Source of the DNA: Planctomycetota bacterium
GTDB taxonomy: Bacteria; Planctomycetota; UBA11346
Direction: 5' to 3'
DNA length: 10,350 bases
Assembly (NCBI GenBank): GCA_013816415.1
Contig: JACDEN010000055.1
Location: forward strand, 1-10,350
Part shown: positions 1-5,887 of the stretch, piece after piece
Position numbering within the stretch: position 1 is the first letter of the stretch
How the letters are laid out: the number at the start of each line of letters is the position of its first letter
The notes under the pieces: model-generated
Told to the model about the DNA's origin: nothing
Databases searched by the model: none
Seen by the model: the letters and a program-made list of their open reading frames with translations, nothing else
Made by a program: the position numbers and the translations under genes

Positions 1-2
1 GC

Positions 3-821
3 GCGCGCGGCGACTCGGATCGCGACGGGAAATCCGCGGCAGTGCCGGCGATGTCAGCCGAACGGGACATCTGCCGCCCGGTCGGCTGGACCAGCGACGA
101 GCTCGGCATGCCCTCGGAAGGGCGCGCGGTGCTCGACGGCATGGCGCTCTCGGAGGACGTCGCCGACGCGGCGCAGGAGGCGCAGCGGTGGTTCGCGTCG
201 CAATCCTGGTATCGCGAGCGCCGCATACCATGGCGCCGCGGCTGGCTGCTGCATGGACGGCCCGGCACCGGCAAGACGACATTCGTTTGCGGGATCGCCC
301 AGGCGCTCGGCATCCCCGTCTACTCATTCGACATCGCGTCGATGTCGAACCAGGAATTCGCCCAGCATTGGCAGCAGGCGCTGTCGAACTCGCCCGCGAT
401 GGTGCTGATCGAGGACGTCGATGCGGTGTTCCACGGCCGCGAGAACGTGCTCGACAAGATGGGCGGCGGCCTGTCGTTCGACTCGCTGCTGAACACCATC
501 GGCGGCATCGAGAACACCGACGGCATCCTGCTCGTCGTCACCACCAACAACGTCGACAAGATCGACCCCGCGCTCGGCATTCCCAGGGACGGCGTCTCGT
601 CGCGGCCAGGCCGCCTCGACCGCATCATCGAACTGAAGGAGCCCGGCCGAGAGGGGCGGCTGAAGATCGCCCGGCGCATCCTCGCCGGCATGGACGAGGA
701 GGTCATCGAACAGGTCGTCGATGCGGGCGGCAAGGACACCGGCGCGCAGTTCCAGGAGCGCTGCAGCACCATCGCGCTGCAGCATTATTGGGCGACGCGC
801 GACGAAAAGGCGATCGCCTGA
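3..821 (+). CDS. BCS1-like AAA ATPase, 5' end cut by window edge
   Basis: This is an AAA-type ATPase domain, most like the BCS1 subgroup. Counting from the GTG at 42, the Walker A motif GRPGTGKT is at residues 72-79 and is preceded by WYRERRIPWRRGWLLHG, which resembles the BCS1 lead-in to the P-loop. Walker B is MVLIEDVD (120-127), sensor 1 is VVTTNN (165-170), and an arginine-finger region SSRPGRLDR is at 186-194. The frame is open back to position 3 with no stop and no convincing ribosome binding site before 42, so the real start is probably upstream. BCS1-like proteins carry a membrane or substrate-binding region before the AAA domain, and that part would lie outside the window. The family remodels or translocates protein substrates using ATP; the bacterial substrate is unknown. 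The tail after the AAA core is short. The gene converges with the minus-strand dioxygenase. The AAA call is secure, the BCS1 subgroup likely. Confidence 0.85.
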   Translation, partial: ARGDSDRDGKSAAVPAMSAERDICRPVGWTSDELGMPSEGRAVLDGMALSEDVADAAQEAQRWFASQSWYRERRIPWRRGWLLHGRPGTGKTTFVCGIAQALGIPVYSFDIASMSNQEFAQHWQQALSNSPAMVLIEDVDAVFHGRENVLDKMGGGLSFDSLLNTIGGIENTDGILLVVTTNNVDKIDPALGIPRDGVSSRPGRLDRIIELKEPGREGRLKIARRILAGMDEEVIEQVVDAGGKDTGAQFQERCSTIALQHYWATRDEKAIA

Positions 822-887
822 GATCGATGGCGGGGGCTGTCGGTCGGCTGTCGGCAATCGGCTAGCCGCTATCGGCTACCATCGATC
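822..887. terminator. Inverted repeat between convergent genes, likely shared terminator
   Basis: A perfect 9-bp inverted repeat, GATCGATGG at 822-830 and CCATCGATC at 879-887, starts right after the AAA stop codon and reaches the stop codon of the minus-strand gene. Between the arms lie several TCGGC repeats and the palindrome CGGCTAGCCG (859-868), so either strand could fold into a branched hairpin. There is no U-tract. The position between two convergent stops supports a bidirectional terminator or transcript-end structure; this is inference. Confidence 0.5.
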
Positions 888-1746
888 AGCGCCCGGCGCC
901 CGCGAGGTGCTTGCGCGATGGCTCGTACTCGGCTTCGCACACCGGCTGGAAGAGAGCGCGCTGGGCGTCGCTGAAGCGCGCGAGCGTCTCGGGAAGGAGG
1001 TGGTAAGGCTGGTCCATGGTCGCGATGTTCTGCGACATCATCCACGCCGGGCCGTAGCCGACGTGCAGCGTCTTGCGCGAACGACGCGAGCGATTGACCA
1101 ATCCACCGTGGCGCAGGTTCTCGGTGAAGAGGATCGCGTCGCCCGCCTGTACCTCGAGTCCGATCATGCCGGGCTCGTCGTCGGGCAGCGCGCACGCCGG
1201 CGGCTTGAACGCGCCCTTGTGCGTGCCTGGAACGACGCTGAAGGCGCCGTCGGCGCAGCGTACCTCGTGCAGGAAGTAGACCATGCGTACCATCATGCAG
1301 TCGATGCCTTCGGAGTTCACCGCGTAGCGGTACTTGGGACTGCCCGGTCCGCCCATGTGTGCACCCGTGAAGTTTCCGGGATAGCGGATGCGCATCTCGG
1401 AATTGTTGATGGTGACGCGGCCCTGGACGGTGCGACGGATGTAGCGCATGGTCGGCGCGTGATCGACCAGCAGGTCGAAGGCGGGGTCGGCGTTCCAGAA
1501 ATCCTCGACCATCAGCGACGCGCCGTCGATGCTCTCGCCGGTCGCGTGGTAGCCTCTGCGTTCGTCGACGCGGTAGACCTGATTCCATACCGCCGGCTTG
1601 CGCGGCTGCACCGGAGCGTGCGCGAGCGCGTGCGCCTCCAGGGCGTCGACCGCGGCCCCGAGCCCCTGCACCTCGCCGGGTGACAGCAGCCCACGGATGA
1701 CGAGGTAGCCCTGGTGGTCGAATTGGTAGCGCGCGAGATCGTCCAT
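886..1746 (-). CDS. PhyH-family (phytanoyl-CoA dioxygenase-like) protein with H-x-G metal site
   Basis: A 286-residue protein of the phytanoyl-CoA dioxygenase (PhyH) family of Fe(II)/2-oxoglutarate enzymes. The family's opening pattern is present (FDHQGYLVIRGLLSPGEV, residues 9-26), as is the core segment DGAFSVVPGTHKGAF (166-180), matching the usual NG..viPGSH block. The distal histidine lies in LRHGG (H213), followed by an arginine cluster (219-224) that could bind 2-oxoglutarate. The proximal motif reads AHMGG (129-133): His130 is kept but the carboxylate expected two residues later is Gly132. The family usually hydroxylates unactivated carbons. Loss of the carboxylate is known in Fe/2OG halogenases, but it could also mean a different reaction or an inactive fold. 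The ATG at 1746 has a strong Shine-Dalgarno, GAGGAGA, 5 nt upstream. The substrate is unknown. Another PhyH-family gene lies on the opposite strand about 0.8 kb away. Confidence 0.85.
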   Translation of the reverse strand: MDDLARYQFDHQGYLVIRGLLSPGEVQGLGAAVDALEAHALAHAPVQPRKPAVWNQVYRVDERRGYHATGESIDGASLMVEDFWNADPAFDLLVDHAPTMRYIRRTVQGRVTINNSEMRIRYPGNFTGAHMGGPGSPKYRYAVNSEGIDCMMVRMVYFLHEVRCADGAFSVVPGTHKGAFKPPACALPDDEPGMIGLEVQAGDAILFTENLRHGGLVNRSRRSRKTLHVGYGPAWMMSQNIATMDQPYHLLPETLARFSDAQRALFQPVCEAEYEPSRKHLAGAGR

Positions 1747-1913
1747 GATCGTCTCCTCGGAGATGTCTGTGAGAGAATGCTAACGGGCGTGCGCGCAGGC
1801 GTGGGCGCACCCTTGTGCCCCGACCAGCCGTGATGCCAGACGATCAGCAGCGCGCGCGCGGATGTCATCGCGCACCACCAGCGCGGAAATACCGGCGAGC
1901 GCGTGCGCGGTGA
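1747..1913. other. Gap upstream of the H-x-G dioxygenase
   Basis: This 167-bp stretch holds the leader of the minus-strand dioxygenase, including its ribosome binding site (1752-1758 on the minus strand). It is rich in GCGC runs. I see no clear promoter and no supported gene. Confidence 0.4.
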
Positions 1914-2246
1914 TCATAGCGCGCTCGCCGCTAGCGGGGCGCCATGGAAGGCGAGCGTGCGCGCCAAGCCGTCGGCGAGCGGGGTCGCGCGCCAGTCGGG
2001 AAACAGATCGGCGATGTCGCCGGCGACGAAGCGCACCCTGCGCGCGTCCTCGCCGAGCAGCTGCGTCCAGCGCTCGCCTCCATGGGTGCCGATGCCGCGC
2101 AGGTCGGCATCGACCAGGGAATCGGCGGTCGCCGCCGCAGCGCCCTCCTCGACGCCGAGGTTCCGGAACAGGGCGTCGACCCAGGATTGGAGGGCGGCCG
2201 CGTCGATGGCGTCGATGGTGTGCATGCCGGCAGCCTGCCGCGCCAT
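1914..2246 (-). pseudogene. Degraded chimeric remnant: Ldh_2-type N-terminus joined to epimerase-like tail
   Basis: A 110-residue frame that looks like pieces of two unrelated proteins. Residues about 16-56 (ending in ADSLVDADLRGIGTHG) match the N-terminus of the malate/L-lactate dehydrogenase (Ldh_2, AllD-like) family, where a segment of the form A.VLV.ADARGI.SHG is conserved; those enzymes run to about 330-360 residues. The rest (LFPDWRATPLADGLARTLAF, near the end) resembles the C-terminus of NAD-dependent sugar epimerases, which often end in a W.P..SLEEGL..T..W pattern. No Rossmann nucleotide-binding motif or catalytic core of either family is present. No good ribosome binding site precedes the ATG at 2246 or the ATG at 2225. 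The simplest reading is deletion and fusion debris. A small expressed protein cannot be excluded. The epimerase match is from memory of the family pattern and is the weaker half. Confidence 0.45.
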
Positions 2247-2446
2247 GGTGGCCGGGTCTTTGCCTGCGCGTCTGTCGCCTTTGTCCCGGCGGCCGCTCGC
2301 CGCTCAGCCCACACCCCGAAGCCGCCGCCGACGATTTCCGGCATGAATCCGGGGTCGCCGATGAATTGTCAGGGCGTGAATGGGCTCGGGGCGGCCAGAG
2401 ACATGACCCGCGATTATCGCCCCCGGATCATGCCTGGGAAGACGCG

Positions 2447-2460
2447 GCGACAGATGTCGC
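2447..2460. repeat. 14-bp perfect palindrome upstream of second dioxygenase
   Basis: GCGACA and TGTCGC flank a 2-nt centre, 65 bp before the ATG at 2526. A weak promoter-like pair follows (TCGACG at 2477-2482, TATCCT at 2499-2504, 16-bp spacer). The palindrome could be an operator, or a structure left by decay of the remnant upstream. No regulator can be named. The rest of 2247-2525 shows no supported gene. Confidence 0.3.
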
Positions 2461-2525
2461 GAAGACAATCCGGCATCTCGACGGGTCTACCGGCATGGTA
2501 TCCTGCGGTGGTCGAGGGGCCGCGT

Positions 2526-3305
2526 ATGACCAATGCCACGCACGAGATGTCCTTCACCGAGGCGATCGCCGATCTGGGCGCCGATCGCAGCCTGATCACG
2601 CCCCAGCACTGGCGTTCACTCGAAACCGACGGCTTCGCCGTGGTCGAGGGCCTGATCGATCCGGGGTGGCTCTTCGAACTGCGCGCGCGCTTCGATCGAT
2701 TGATCGCCGAGGAAGGCGCATCCGCTGGCAGCGAGCACGTCCCCGAGGCGGGCACTGACCGGTTGTGCGACCTGGTGAACAAGGGCGCGGTCTTCGACCG
2801 CGTGTGGACGCACCCGGCGGTGCTCGCGGCGTTCCACCACATCATCGGACGCGCGTTCAAGTTCTCGTCCCTCAATGGGCGCGACGTGCTGAAGGGCCAG
2901 GGCGTGCAGGACATCCATGCCGACTGGTGGCAGACGCGCGAGGCTGGCGTGCATCATACCGTGAACGCGATCTGGGTGCTCGACGATTTCACCGCCGACA
3001 ACGGCGCGACGCGCGTCATCCCCGGAAGCCACCGCTCGGTGCTGCGTCCGCCCGAGGTGCTCGCCGACACCAAAGCGACCCATCCCGACGAGGTCCTGGT
3101 CCGCTGCACCGCAGGATCGGTCGTGCTGATGAACGGGCACCTCTGGCACGGCGGCACGCGCAACAATTCCGGCGCTCGCCGCCGCGTCTTCCACGCGTAC
3201 TATTGCGCGCGCGAGCACGGTCAGCAGATCGATCAGCGCCGGTATATCCGGCCGGAGACCAGCGCGCGGCTTTCACCCGCCGCGCGTTATCTGCTCGATG
3301 CTTAA
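2526..3305 (+). CDS. PhyH-family Fe(II)/2-oxoglutarate dioxygenase
   Basis: A 259-residue phytanoyl-CoA dioxygenase-family enzyme with a complete facial triad: DIHADW gives His131 and Asp133, and HLWHGG gives His208, followed by an arginine run at 218-220 suited to 2-oxoglutarate binding. The conserved block DNGATRVIPGSHRS (158-171) and the N-terminal LETDGFAVVEGLIDPG (32-47) are typical. Such enzymes use iron, O2 and 2-oxoglutarate to hydroxylate a small organic substrate in the cytoplasm; the substrate cannot be read here. The frame is open far upstream (to 1944), but the ATG at 2526 has GAGGGG at 2514-2519 at good spacing, the protein then has normal family length, and the upstream extension is low-complexity with no family similarity. 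A strong hairpin follows the stop directly. The gene shares family, but not the H-x-G feature, with the minus-strand gene at 886-1746. Confidence 0.9.
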   Translation: MTNATHEMSFTEAIADLGADRSLITPQHWRSLETDGFAVVEGLIDPGWLFELRARFDRLIAEEGASAGSEHVPEAGTDRLCDLVNKGAVFDRVWTHPAVLAAFHHIIGRAFKFSSLNGRDVLKGQGVQDIHADWWQTREAGVHHTVNAIWVLDDFTADNGATRVIPGSHRSVLRPPEVLADTKATHPDEVLVRCTAGSVVLMNGHLWHGGTRNNSGARRRVFHAYYCAREHGQQIDQRRYIRPETSARLSPAARYLLDA

Positions 3306-3354
3306 CAGGGTGCTGCTCAGCACCCTGTGGGGGCTGAAGGGGGCGCCAGCCCCC
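3306..3354 (+). terminator. Double hairpin after dioxygenase gene
   Basis: Immediately after the stop codon a perfect inverted repeat, CAGGGTGCTG (3306-3315) and CAGCACCCTG (3318-3327), forms a very stable stem. A second hairpin follows, GGGGGCT (3329-3335) with AGCCCCC (3348-3354). No long T-run follows, so it departs from the classical intrinsic terminator, but placement and stability favour transcript termination or 3' end protection. It separates this gene from the downstream SDR. Confidence 0.65.
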
Positions 3355-3367
3355 TGGACAAAAAGTC

Positions 3368-3423
3368 AGCTCATGAATTCCCGGACAATAGCGGCCGCAG
3401 GACGCGCCGGGAATGCATGAGCT
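3368..3423. repeat. 17-bp near-perfect inverted repeat upstream of SDR gene
   Basis: The left arm AGCTCATGAATTCCCGG (3368-3384) and right arm CCGGGAATGCATGAGCT (3407-3423) are reverse complements except at one base, around a 22-nt centre. The right arm ends 15 nt before the SDR start codon. It could be a large operator, a recombination or insertion scar, or an RNA hairpin in the SDR leader. No family is recognised. Confidence 0.6.
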
Positions 3424-3438
3424 CATAGCGGAGTCTCC

Positions 3439-4170
3439 ATGAGCGCAGCCGAGGTCGTCGTCGTCACCGGGGCCTCGAGCGGGGTCGGCGCGTCGATCAC
3501 GCGGAAGCTCGCGGCATCCGGGCGCACCGTGGCGGCGATCGCGCGCTCGCCCGACGCGCTCGCACGCGTAGCCTCCGCACCAGGCGGCGGCCGCATCGTT
3601 CCGGTGGCGGTGGACATCACCGATGCGCAGGCGATACGCCGCGCGATCGACGGCATCGAGCGCGACATCGGTCCGATCGCGACGCTCATCAACAACACCG
3701 GGGTCTTCGACCTCACCGAGTTCCACCACCAGGATCTGGCGATGATCGACCGCATCATCGCCACCAATCTCAGCGGCACGATGTACTGCACCCACGCTGC
3801 GCTCGCGCACATGCTCCCACGCCGGCAGGGCCGCATCATCGGCGTGGCCTCGGTCGCGGGCACGCGCGGCATCCCCGGACAGGCAACGTACTGCGCCTCC
3901 AAGCACGGCATGGTCGGCTTCTTCGAGGCCCTCGCGCAGGAGTTGCAGCCGCAGGGCATCCTCGTCACCACCCTGTGTCCCGGCGGCATCGACACGCCGC
4001 TATGGAGCCGTGGGGATGATCCGGCGCCCGGCTCGGTGCGCTATCCCGGCGATCGCGAGGCGCTGATCGCGCCCGAAGAGATCGCGGAGCTGATCGAATT
4101 TCTGCTCTCGCGTCCCGTGGGCACCGTCTACAAGCGGCTGGTGTTCTTCCCGGCGAACGAGTGGCATTGA
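3439..4170 (+). CDS. Short-chain dehydrogenase/reductase (classical SDR)
   Basis: A 243-residue classical SDR, the usual size for the family. The cofactor motif TGASSGVG is at 10-17 and the structural NNTG at 85-88 (the usual NNAG with Ala replaced by Thr). The catalytic residues are Asn110, Ser138 (VASVAG), Tyr151 and Lys155 (YCASK). PGGIDTPLW (181-189) matches the usual PG..T segment after the active site. Two positions after the first strand, AR at 35-36 would favour NADP(H), but this is weak. The enzyme should interconvert an alcohol and a ketone in the cytosol; the substrate is unknown. The start ATG at 3439 follows GGAG at 3430-3433. The gene is separated from the upstream dioxygenase by hairpins, so the two are probably transcribed separately, though a shared pathway is possible. 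A generic 3-oxoacyl-ACP reductase label would also fit but is not supported by context. Confidence 0.92.
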   Translation: MSAAEVVVVTGASSGVGASITRKLAASGRTVAAIARSPDALARVASAPGGGRIVPVAVDITDAQAIRRAIDGIERDIGPIATLINNTGVFDLTEFHHQDLAMIDRIIATNLSGTMYCTHAALAHMLPRRQGRIIGVASVAGTRGIPGQATYCASKHGMVGFFEALAQELQPQGILVTTLCPGGIDTPLWSRGDDPAPGSVRYPGDREALIAPEEIAELIEFLLSRPVGTVYKRLVFFPANEWH

Positions 4171-4282
4171 TCTGACGGGGCCCGACGACCGGAAGGCGTG
4201 GGCGCAAACGGGCGGAATGCGCCGTCGGGACCAGCAGCAGCGGCTGAGATCCAGTCGCCTTCGGCCTCGGCCTGGAAATGCC

Positions 4283-4308
4283 TGTAACCGGCATGGATGG
4301 GTCCCGTC
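4283..4308 (+). promoter_or_regulatory. Candidate ECF sigma-dependent promoter, probably autoregulatory
   Basis: TGTAACC (4283-4289) and CGTC (4305-4308), separated by 15 nt, match the general form of ECF promoters, which often have an AAC-containing -35 and a CGTC-type -10 at about 16 nt. It lies just upstream of the DUF4396 gene, leaving a short leader that still contains the ribosome binding site AGAAGGA (4318-4324). As the operon encodes an ECF factor, self-activation is the natural inference. Confidence 0.5.
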
Positions 4309-4332
4309 AGCAGTTGTAGAAGGAATCTCGCC

Positions 4333-4884
4333 ATGAAGGATGCCTGCACCATGCCTGAGCACGGTCACGTCGATGCCCCCTCTCCGTGCTGCCACCCCCA
4401 GGCCCCGGCCCCGGGGCACGACGTCGGCCACGACCATACGGCTGGGGCCACCGCGCCATCAACCGGCATCTGGTTCCGCGCTGCGCAGAACACCTTGGTC
4501 TGCCTGTTCGGGTGCACGATCGGGGACGTCGCCGTCGTCATCTCGAGCTGGATCTGGTTTCCGCACGCGCCGATGATGCTGGTGATGGTGCTCGCCATCA
4601 TCGCCGGTCTGGCGACGTCCGTGGCCCTCGAAACTGCGTGGCTCGTCCGTCGCGGGCATGTGGTCGCGTCGGCTTTCACCATGGCGATCTCGATGAGCTT
4701 CGTCTCGATGGTGGCCATGGAGATCGCGATGAACACCGTGGACCTGGGCCTGACCGGGGGCAACCGCATGCACCTGACCCTGCCGGCCTATCTCGGCATC
4801 CTGGCCTTGGGTGAGGTCGCCGGCTTCCTGGTCCCCTGGCCCTACAACGCCTGGCGCTTGAAGCATGGACGAGCCTGCCACTGA
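4333..4884 (+). CDS. DUF4396 membrane protein with His/Cys-rich N-terminus
   Basis: A 183-residue membrane protein matching the DUF4396 family as I know it. Hydrophobic helices cover roughly residues 48-70, 76-95, 104-130 and 150-165. Family-type signatures include LVCLFGCTIGD (about 52-62), SMVAMEIAMNTVDL (about 125-138) and the C-terminal PWPYNAWRLKHG. The N-terminal region is soluble and rich in His and Cys (HGH, CCH, GHDVGHDH), which looks like a metal-binding stretch. The family has no firmly established function; with the Cys-tailed sigma factor next door, a role in metal efflux or sensing is plausible. The start at 4333 is chosen over an in-frame ATG at 4297 because AGAAGGA lies 8 nt upstream and the candidate promoter overlaps 4297. 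Its stop overlaps the sigma factor start by 20 nt, so the two are translationally coupled. Confidence 0.82.
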   Translation: MKDACTMPEHGHVDAPSPCCHPQAPAPGHDVGHDHTAGATAPSTGIWFRAAQNTLVCLFGCTIGDVAVVISSWIWFPHAPMMLVMVLAIIAGLATSVALETAWLVRRGHVVASAFTMAISMSFVSMVAMEIAMNTVDLGLTGGNRMHLTLPAYLGILALGEVAGFLVPWPYNAWRLKHGRACH

Positions 4885-5437
4885 CGATGCCTCGGATCGC
4901 ATCCGCCGCCTGCTTCCGCATCTCGACGCCTTCGTGGCGTTCACGCGGAAGCGGGTCGGCGATGCGGCCGTCGCAGAGGATGTCGTCCAGGATGCCATGT
5001 TGAAGGCGATCAGGAACGCTCCTCAGCTGCGTGATGAGGACGAACTGGTGGCGTGGGCGTACCGGATCCTCCGCAACACGATCACGGATATGTTCCGTCG
5101 TCGCTCAACCGATCGGACACATGAGCACGCGCTGAGCGATGCCGCCGACCAGGCGGTCGACACGGCCGACGCTGCCGAGGTCTGCCGCTGCATGAACCTC
5201 GTCATCGACGCATTGAAACCCGGGTACGCAGAGGTCCTCCGCGACGATCTCGCGGGAGTTGGTCTCGATGCCACCGCCACGAGGCTGGGCCTCACCCCGG
5301 AGAACCTCAAAGTGCGACGCCATCGGGCCCGCATCGCCCTGCGCGAGCGCCTGGAGGCGACGTGCCGCATCTGCGCCAAGCATGGATGCCTCGACTGCCA
5401 GTGCGCCGAGGCTCAAGGCCATGATCGCTCCGTGTGA
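4865..5437 (+). CDS. ECF RNA polymerase sigma factor with CorE-like Cys-rich C-terminus
   Basis: A 190-residue extracytoplasmic-function sigma factor. Region 2 includes VAEDVVQDAMLKAIRN and AWAYRILRNTITDMFRRR (about 36-80), the usual core-binding and -10 recognition surface. Region 4 is at about 110-165, with an HTH around DATATRLGLTPENLKVRRHRAR. The C-terminus adds CRICAKHGCLDCQC, five cysteines and a histidine. Cys-rich tails of this kind occur in CorE-like sigma factors, which sense metals such as copper or cadmium/zinc directly and need no anti-sigma partner. No anti-sigma gene follows here, which agrees with that model. It starts inside the DUF4396 gene (20-nt overlap), so both should be made from the ECF-type promoter at 4283-4308. 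The sigma assignment is sure. The CorE-type metal control is an inference from the tail, and the metal cannot be read. Confidence 0.9.
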   Translation: MDEPATDDASDRIRRLLPHLDAFVAFTRKRVGDAAVAEDVVQDAMLKAIRNAPQLRDEDELVAWAYRILRNTITDMFRRRSTDRTHEHALSDAADQAVDTADAAEVCRCMNLVIDALKPGYAEVLRDDLAGVGLDATATRLGLTPENLKVRRHRARIALRERLEATCRICAKHGCLDCQCAEAQGHDRSV

Positions 5438-5498
5438 GGTGGAAGCGCACGCGATCGTTTCCGGTGGGCCGACGAACAACCGGCTCGATGACCGAAAA

Positions 5499-5539
5499 TT
5501 GTCCAAAGGTCATGGGTTCAAGTCCCATCAGGTCGACCA
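5499..5539 (+). repeat. tRNA 3'-end fragment, left copy of att-like direct repeat
   Basis: The first 31 nt (5499-5529) recur exactly at 8234-8264. The segment reads as the last third of a tRNA gene: a variable-loop-like AGGTC, then ATGGG-TTCAAGT-CCCAT (T stem, T loop, T stem), an acceptor strand CAGGTCG, discriminator A and an encoded CCA (5537-5539). No matching 5' acceptor (CGACCTG) or anticodon arm lies in the preceding 80 nt, so this is a fragment and not a working tRNA. Integrases commonly use tRNA 3' ends as attachment sites. Confidence 0.7.
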
Positions 5540-5547
5540 GTTTGTTT

Positions 5548-5564
5548 CGGGGGCCTTCCCCCCG
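5548..5564 (+). terminator. GC hairpin after left tRNA fragment
   Basis: CGGGGG (5548-5553) pairs with CCCCCG (5559-5564) around a 5-nt loop, 8 nt after the CCA of the left tRNA fragment. A tRNA gene is often followed by such a terminator; no T-run follows this one. Confidence 0.45.
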
Positions 5565-5589
5565 GTCCCCCGCGACCTTTGTCGCCCCG

Positions 5590-5651
5590 CATCCTGGCTG
5601 CAAGCAGCCAGGATGTTTTGCGGATGGGCTTCACCCATTTTATCCGCAAAA
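5590..5651. repeat. Two adjacent strong palindromes in the noncoding left end of the cassette
   Basis: A perfect 11-bp inverted repeat, ATCCTGGCTGC (5591-5601) and GCAGCCAGGAT (5604-5614), has only AA between its arms and can add a C-G pair outside. It is followed at once by TTTTGCGGATGGG (5616-5628), whose complement CCCAT...CCGCAAAA (5634-5651) is complete apart from a 5-nt bulge. Possible roles are REP-like elements, a terminator pair, or accessory sites for recombination. No known family is recognised. Confidence 0.6.
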
Positions 5652-5721
5652 CCAGAGCTCGGCGGTCGGGGCGGCGTGGCCGCCGGTTCGAAGTTCGGAC
5701 AGTCGCCCCGCCAAGTAGTAC

Positions 5722-5816
5722 TGTCTGCGAAAACGGCTATCCGGCCCCTGGGGAGCCGATCCAGACTGCCCTAGGCCGACCCTCCGGCTTGGCGTCCCCT
5801 GCGCCAATCGCAGACA
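5722..5816 (+). ncRNA. Possible structured RNA ahead of the kinase gene
   Basis: TGTCTGCGA (5722-5730) is the exact complement of TCGCAGACA (5808-5816), closing a 95-nt domain. Inside, CGGCT (5734-5738) pairs with AGCCG (5754-5758), and 5771-5778 pairs with 5785-5792 through eight pairs, two of them wobbles, around a 6-nt loop. This is a nested, multi-arm fold 72 nt before the kinase start. It could be a leader element, a small RNA, or a DNA structure used in recombination. No Rfam family is recognised, and the same strand was chosen only because the kinase lies there. Confidence 0.3.
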
Positions 5817-5887
5817 CGAAGCTCAGTAATAGGGTCTAAGTCCATATCGGTTGTGGCCGATCGCCAGAACCCAGGCTGTCCCGTGTC

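Noticed and set aside
721..1683. Long plus-strand open frame opposite the H-x-G dioxygenase
   Set aside because: It is a high-GC antisense shadow; the minus-strand frame has the PhyH motifs and a strong Shine-Dalgarno.
1944..2525. In-frame N-terminal extension of the second dioxygenase, giving a 453-residue protein
   Set aside because: The extension is low-complexity Arg/Ala-rich sequence with no family similarity, overlaps the remnant on the other strand, and the ATG at 2526 has a good ribosome binding site and gives normal family length.
3016..3906. Long minus-strand open frame across the second dioxygenase and SDR
   Set aside because: It runs across two well-supported genes and a hairpin region, and shows no domain of its own.
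5499..5539. Complete tRNA gene at the left repeat
   Set aside because: No complementary acceptor strand or anticodon arm can be built from the preceding 80 nt.
5722..5816. Integron attC site
   Set aside because: The expected RYYYAAC and GTTRRRY core ends are absent, and the kinase operon is not arranged as a gene cassette array.
5259..5839. Plus-strand open frames crossing the left tRNA fragment and the noncoding region
   Set aside because: They translate tRNA-derived and hairpin DNA; no domains and no ribosome binding sites are seen.
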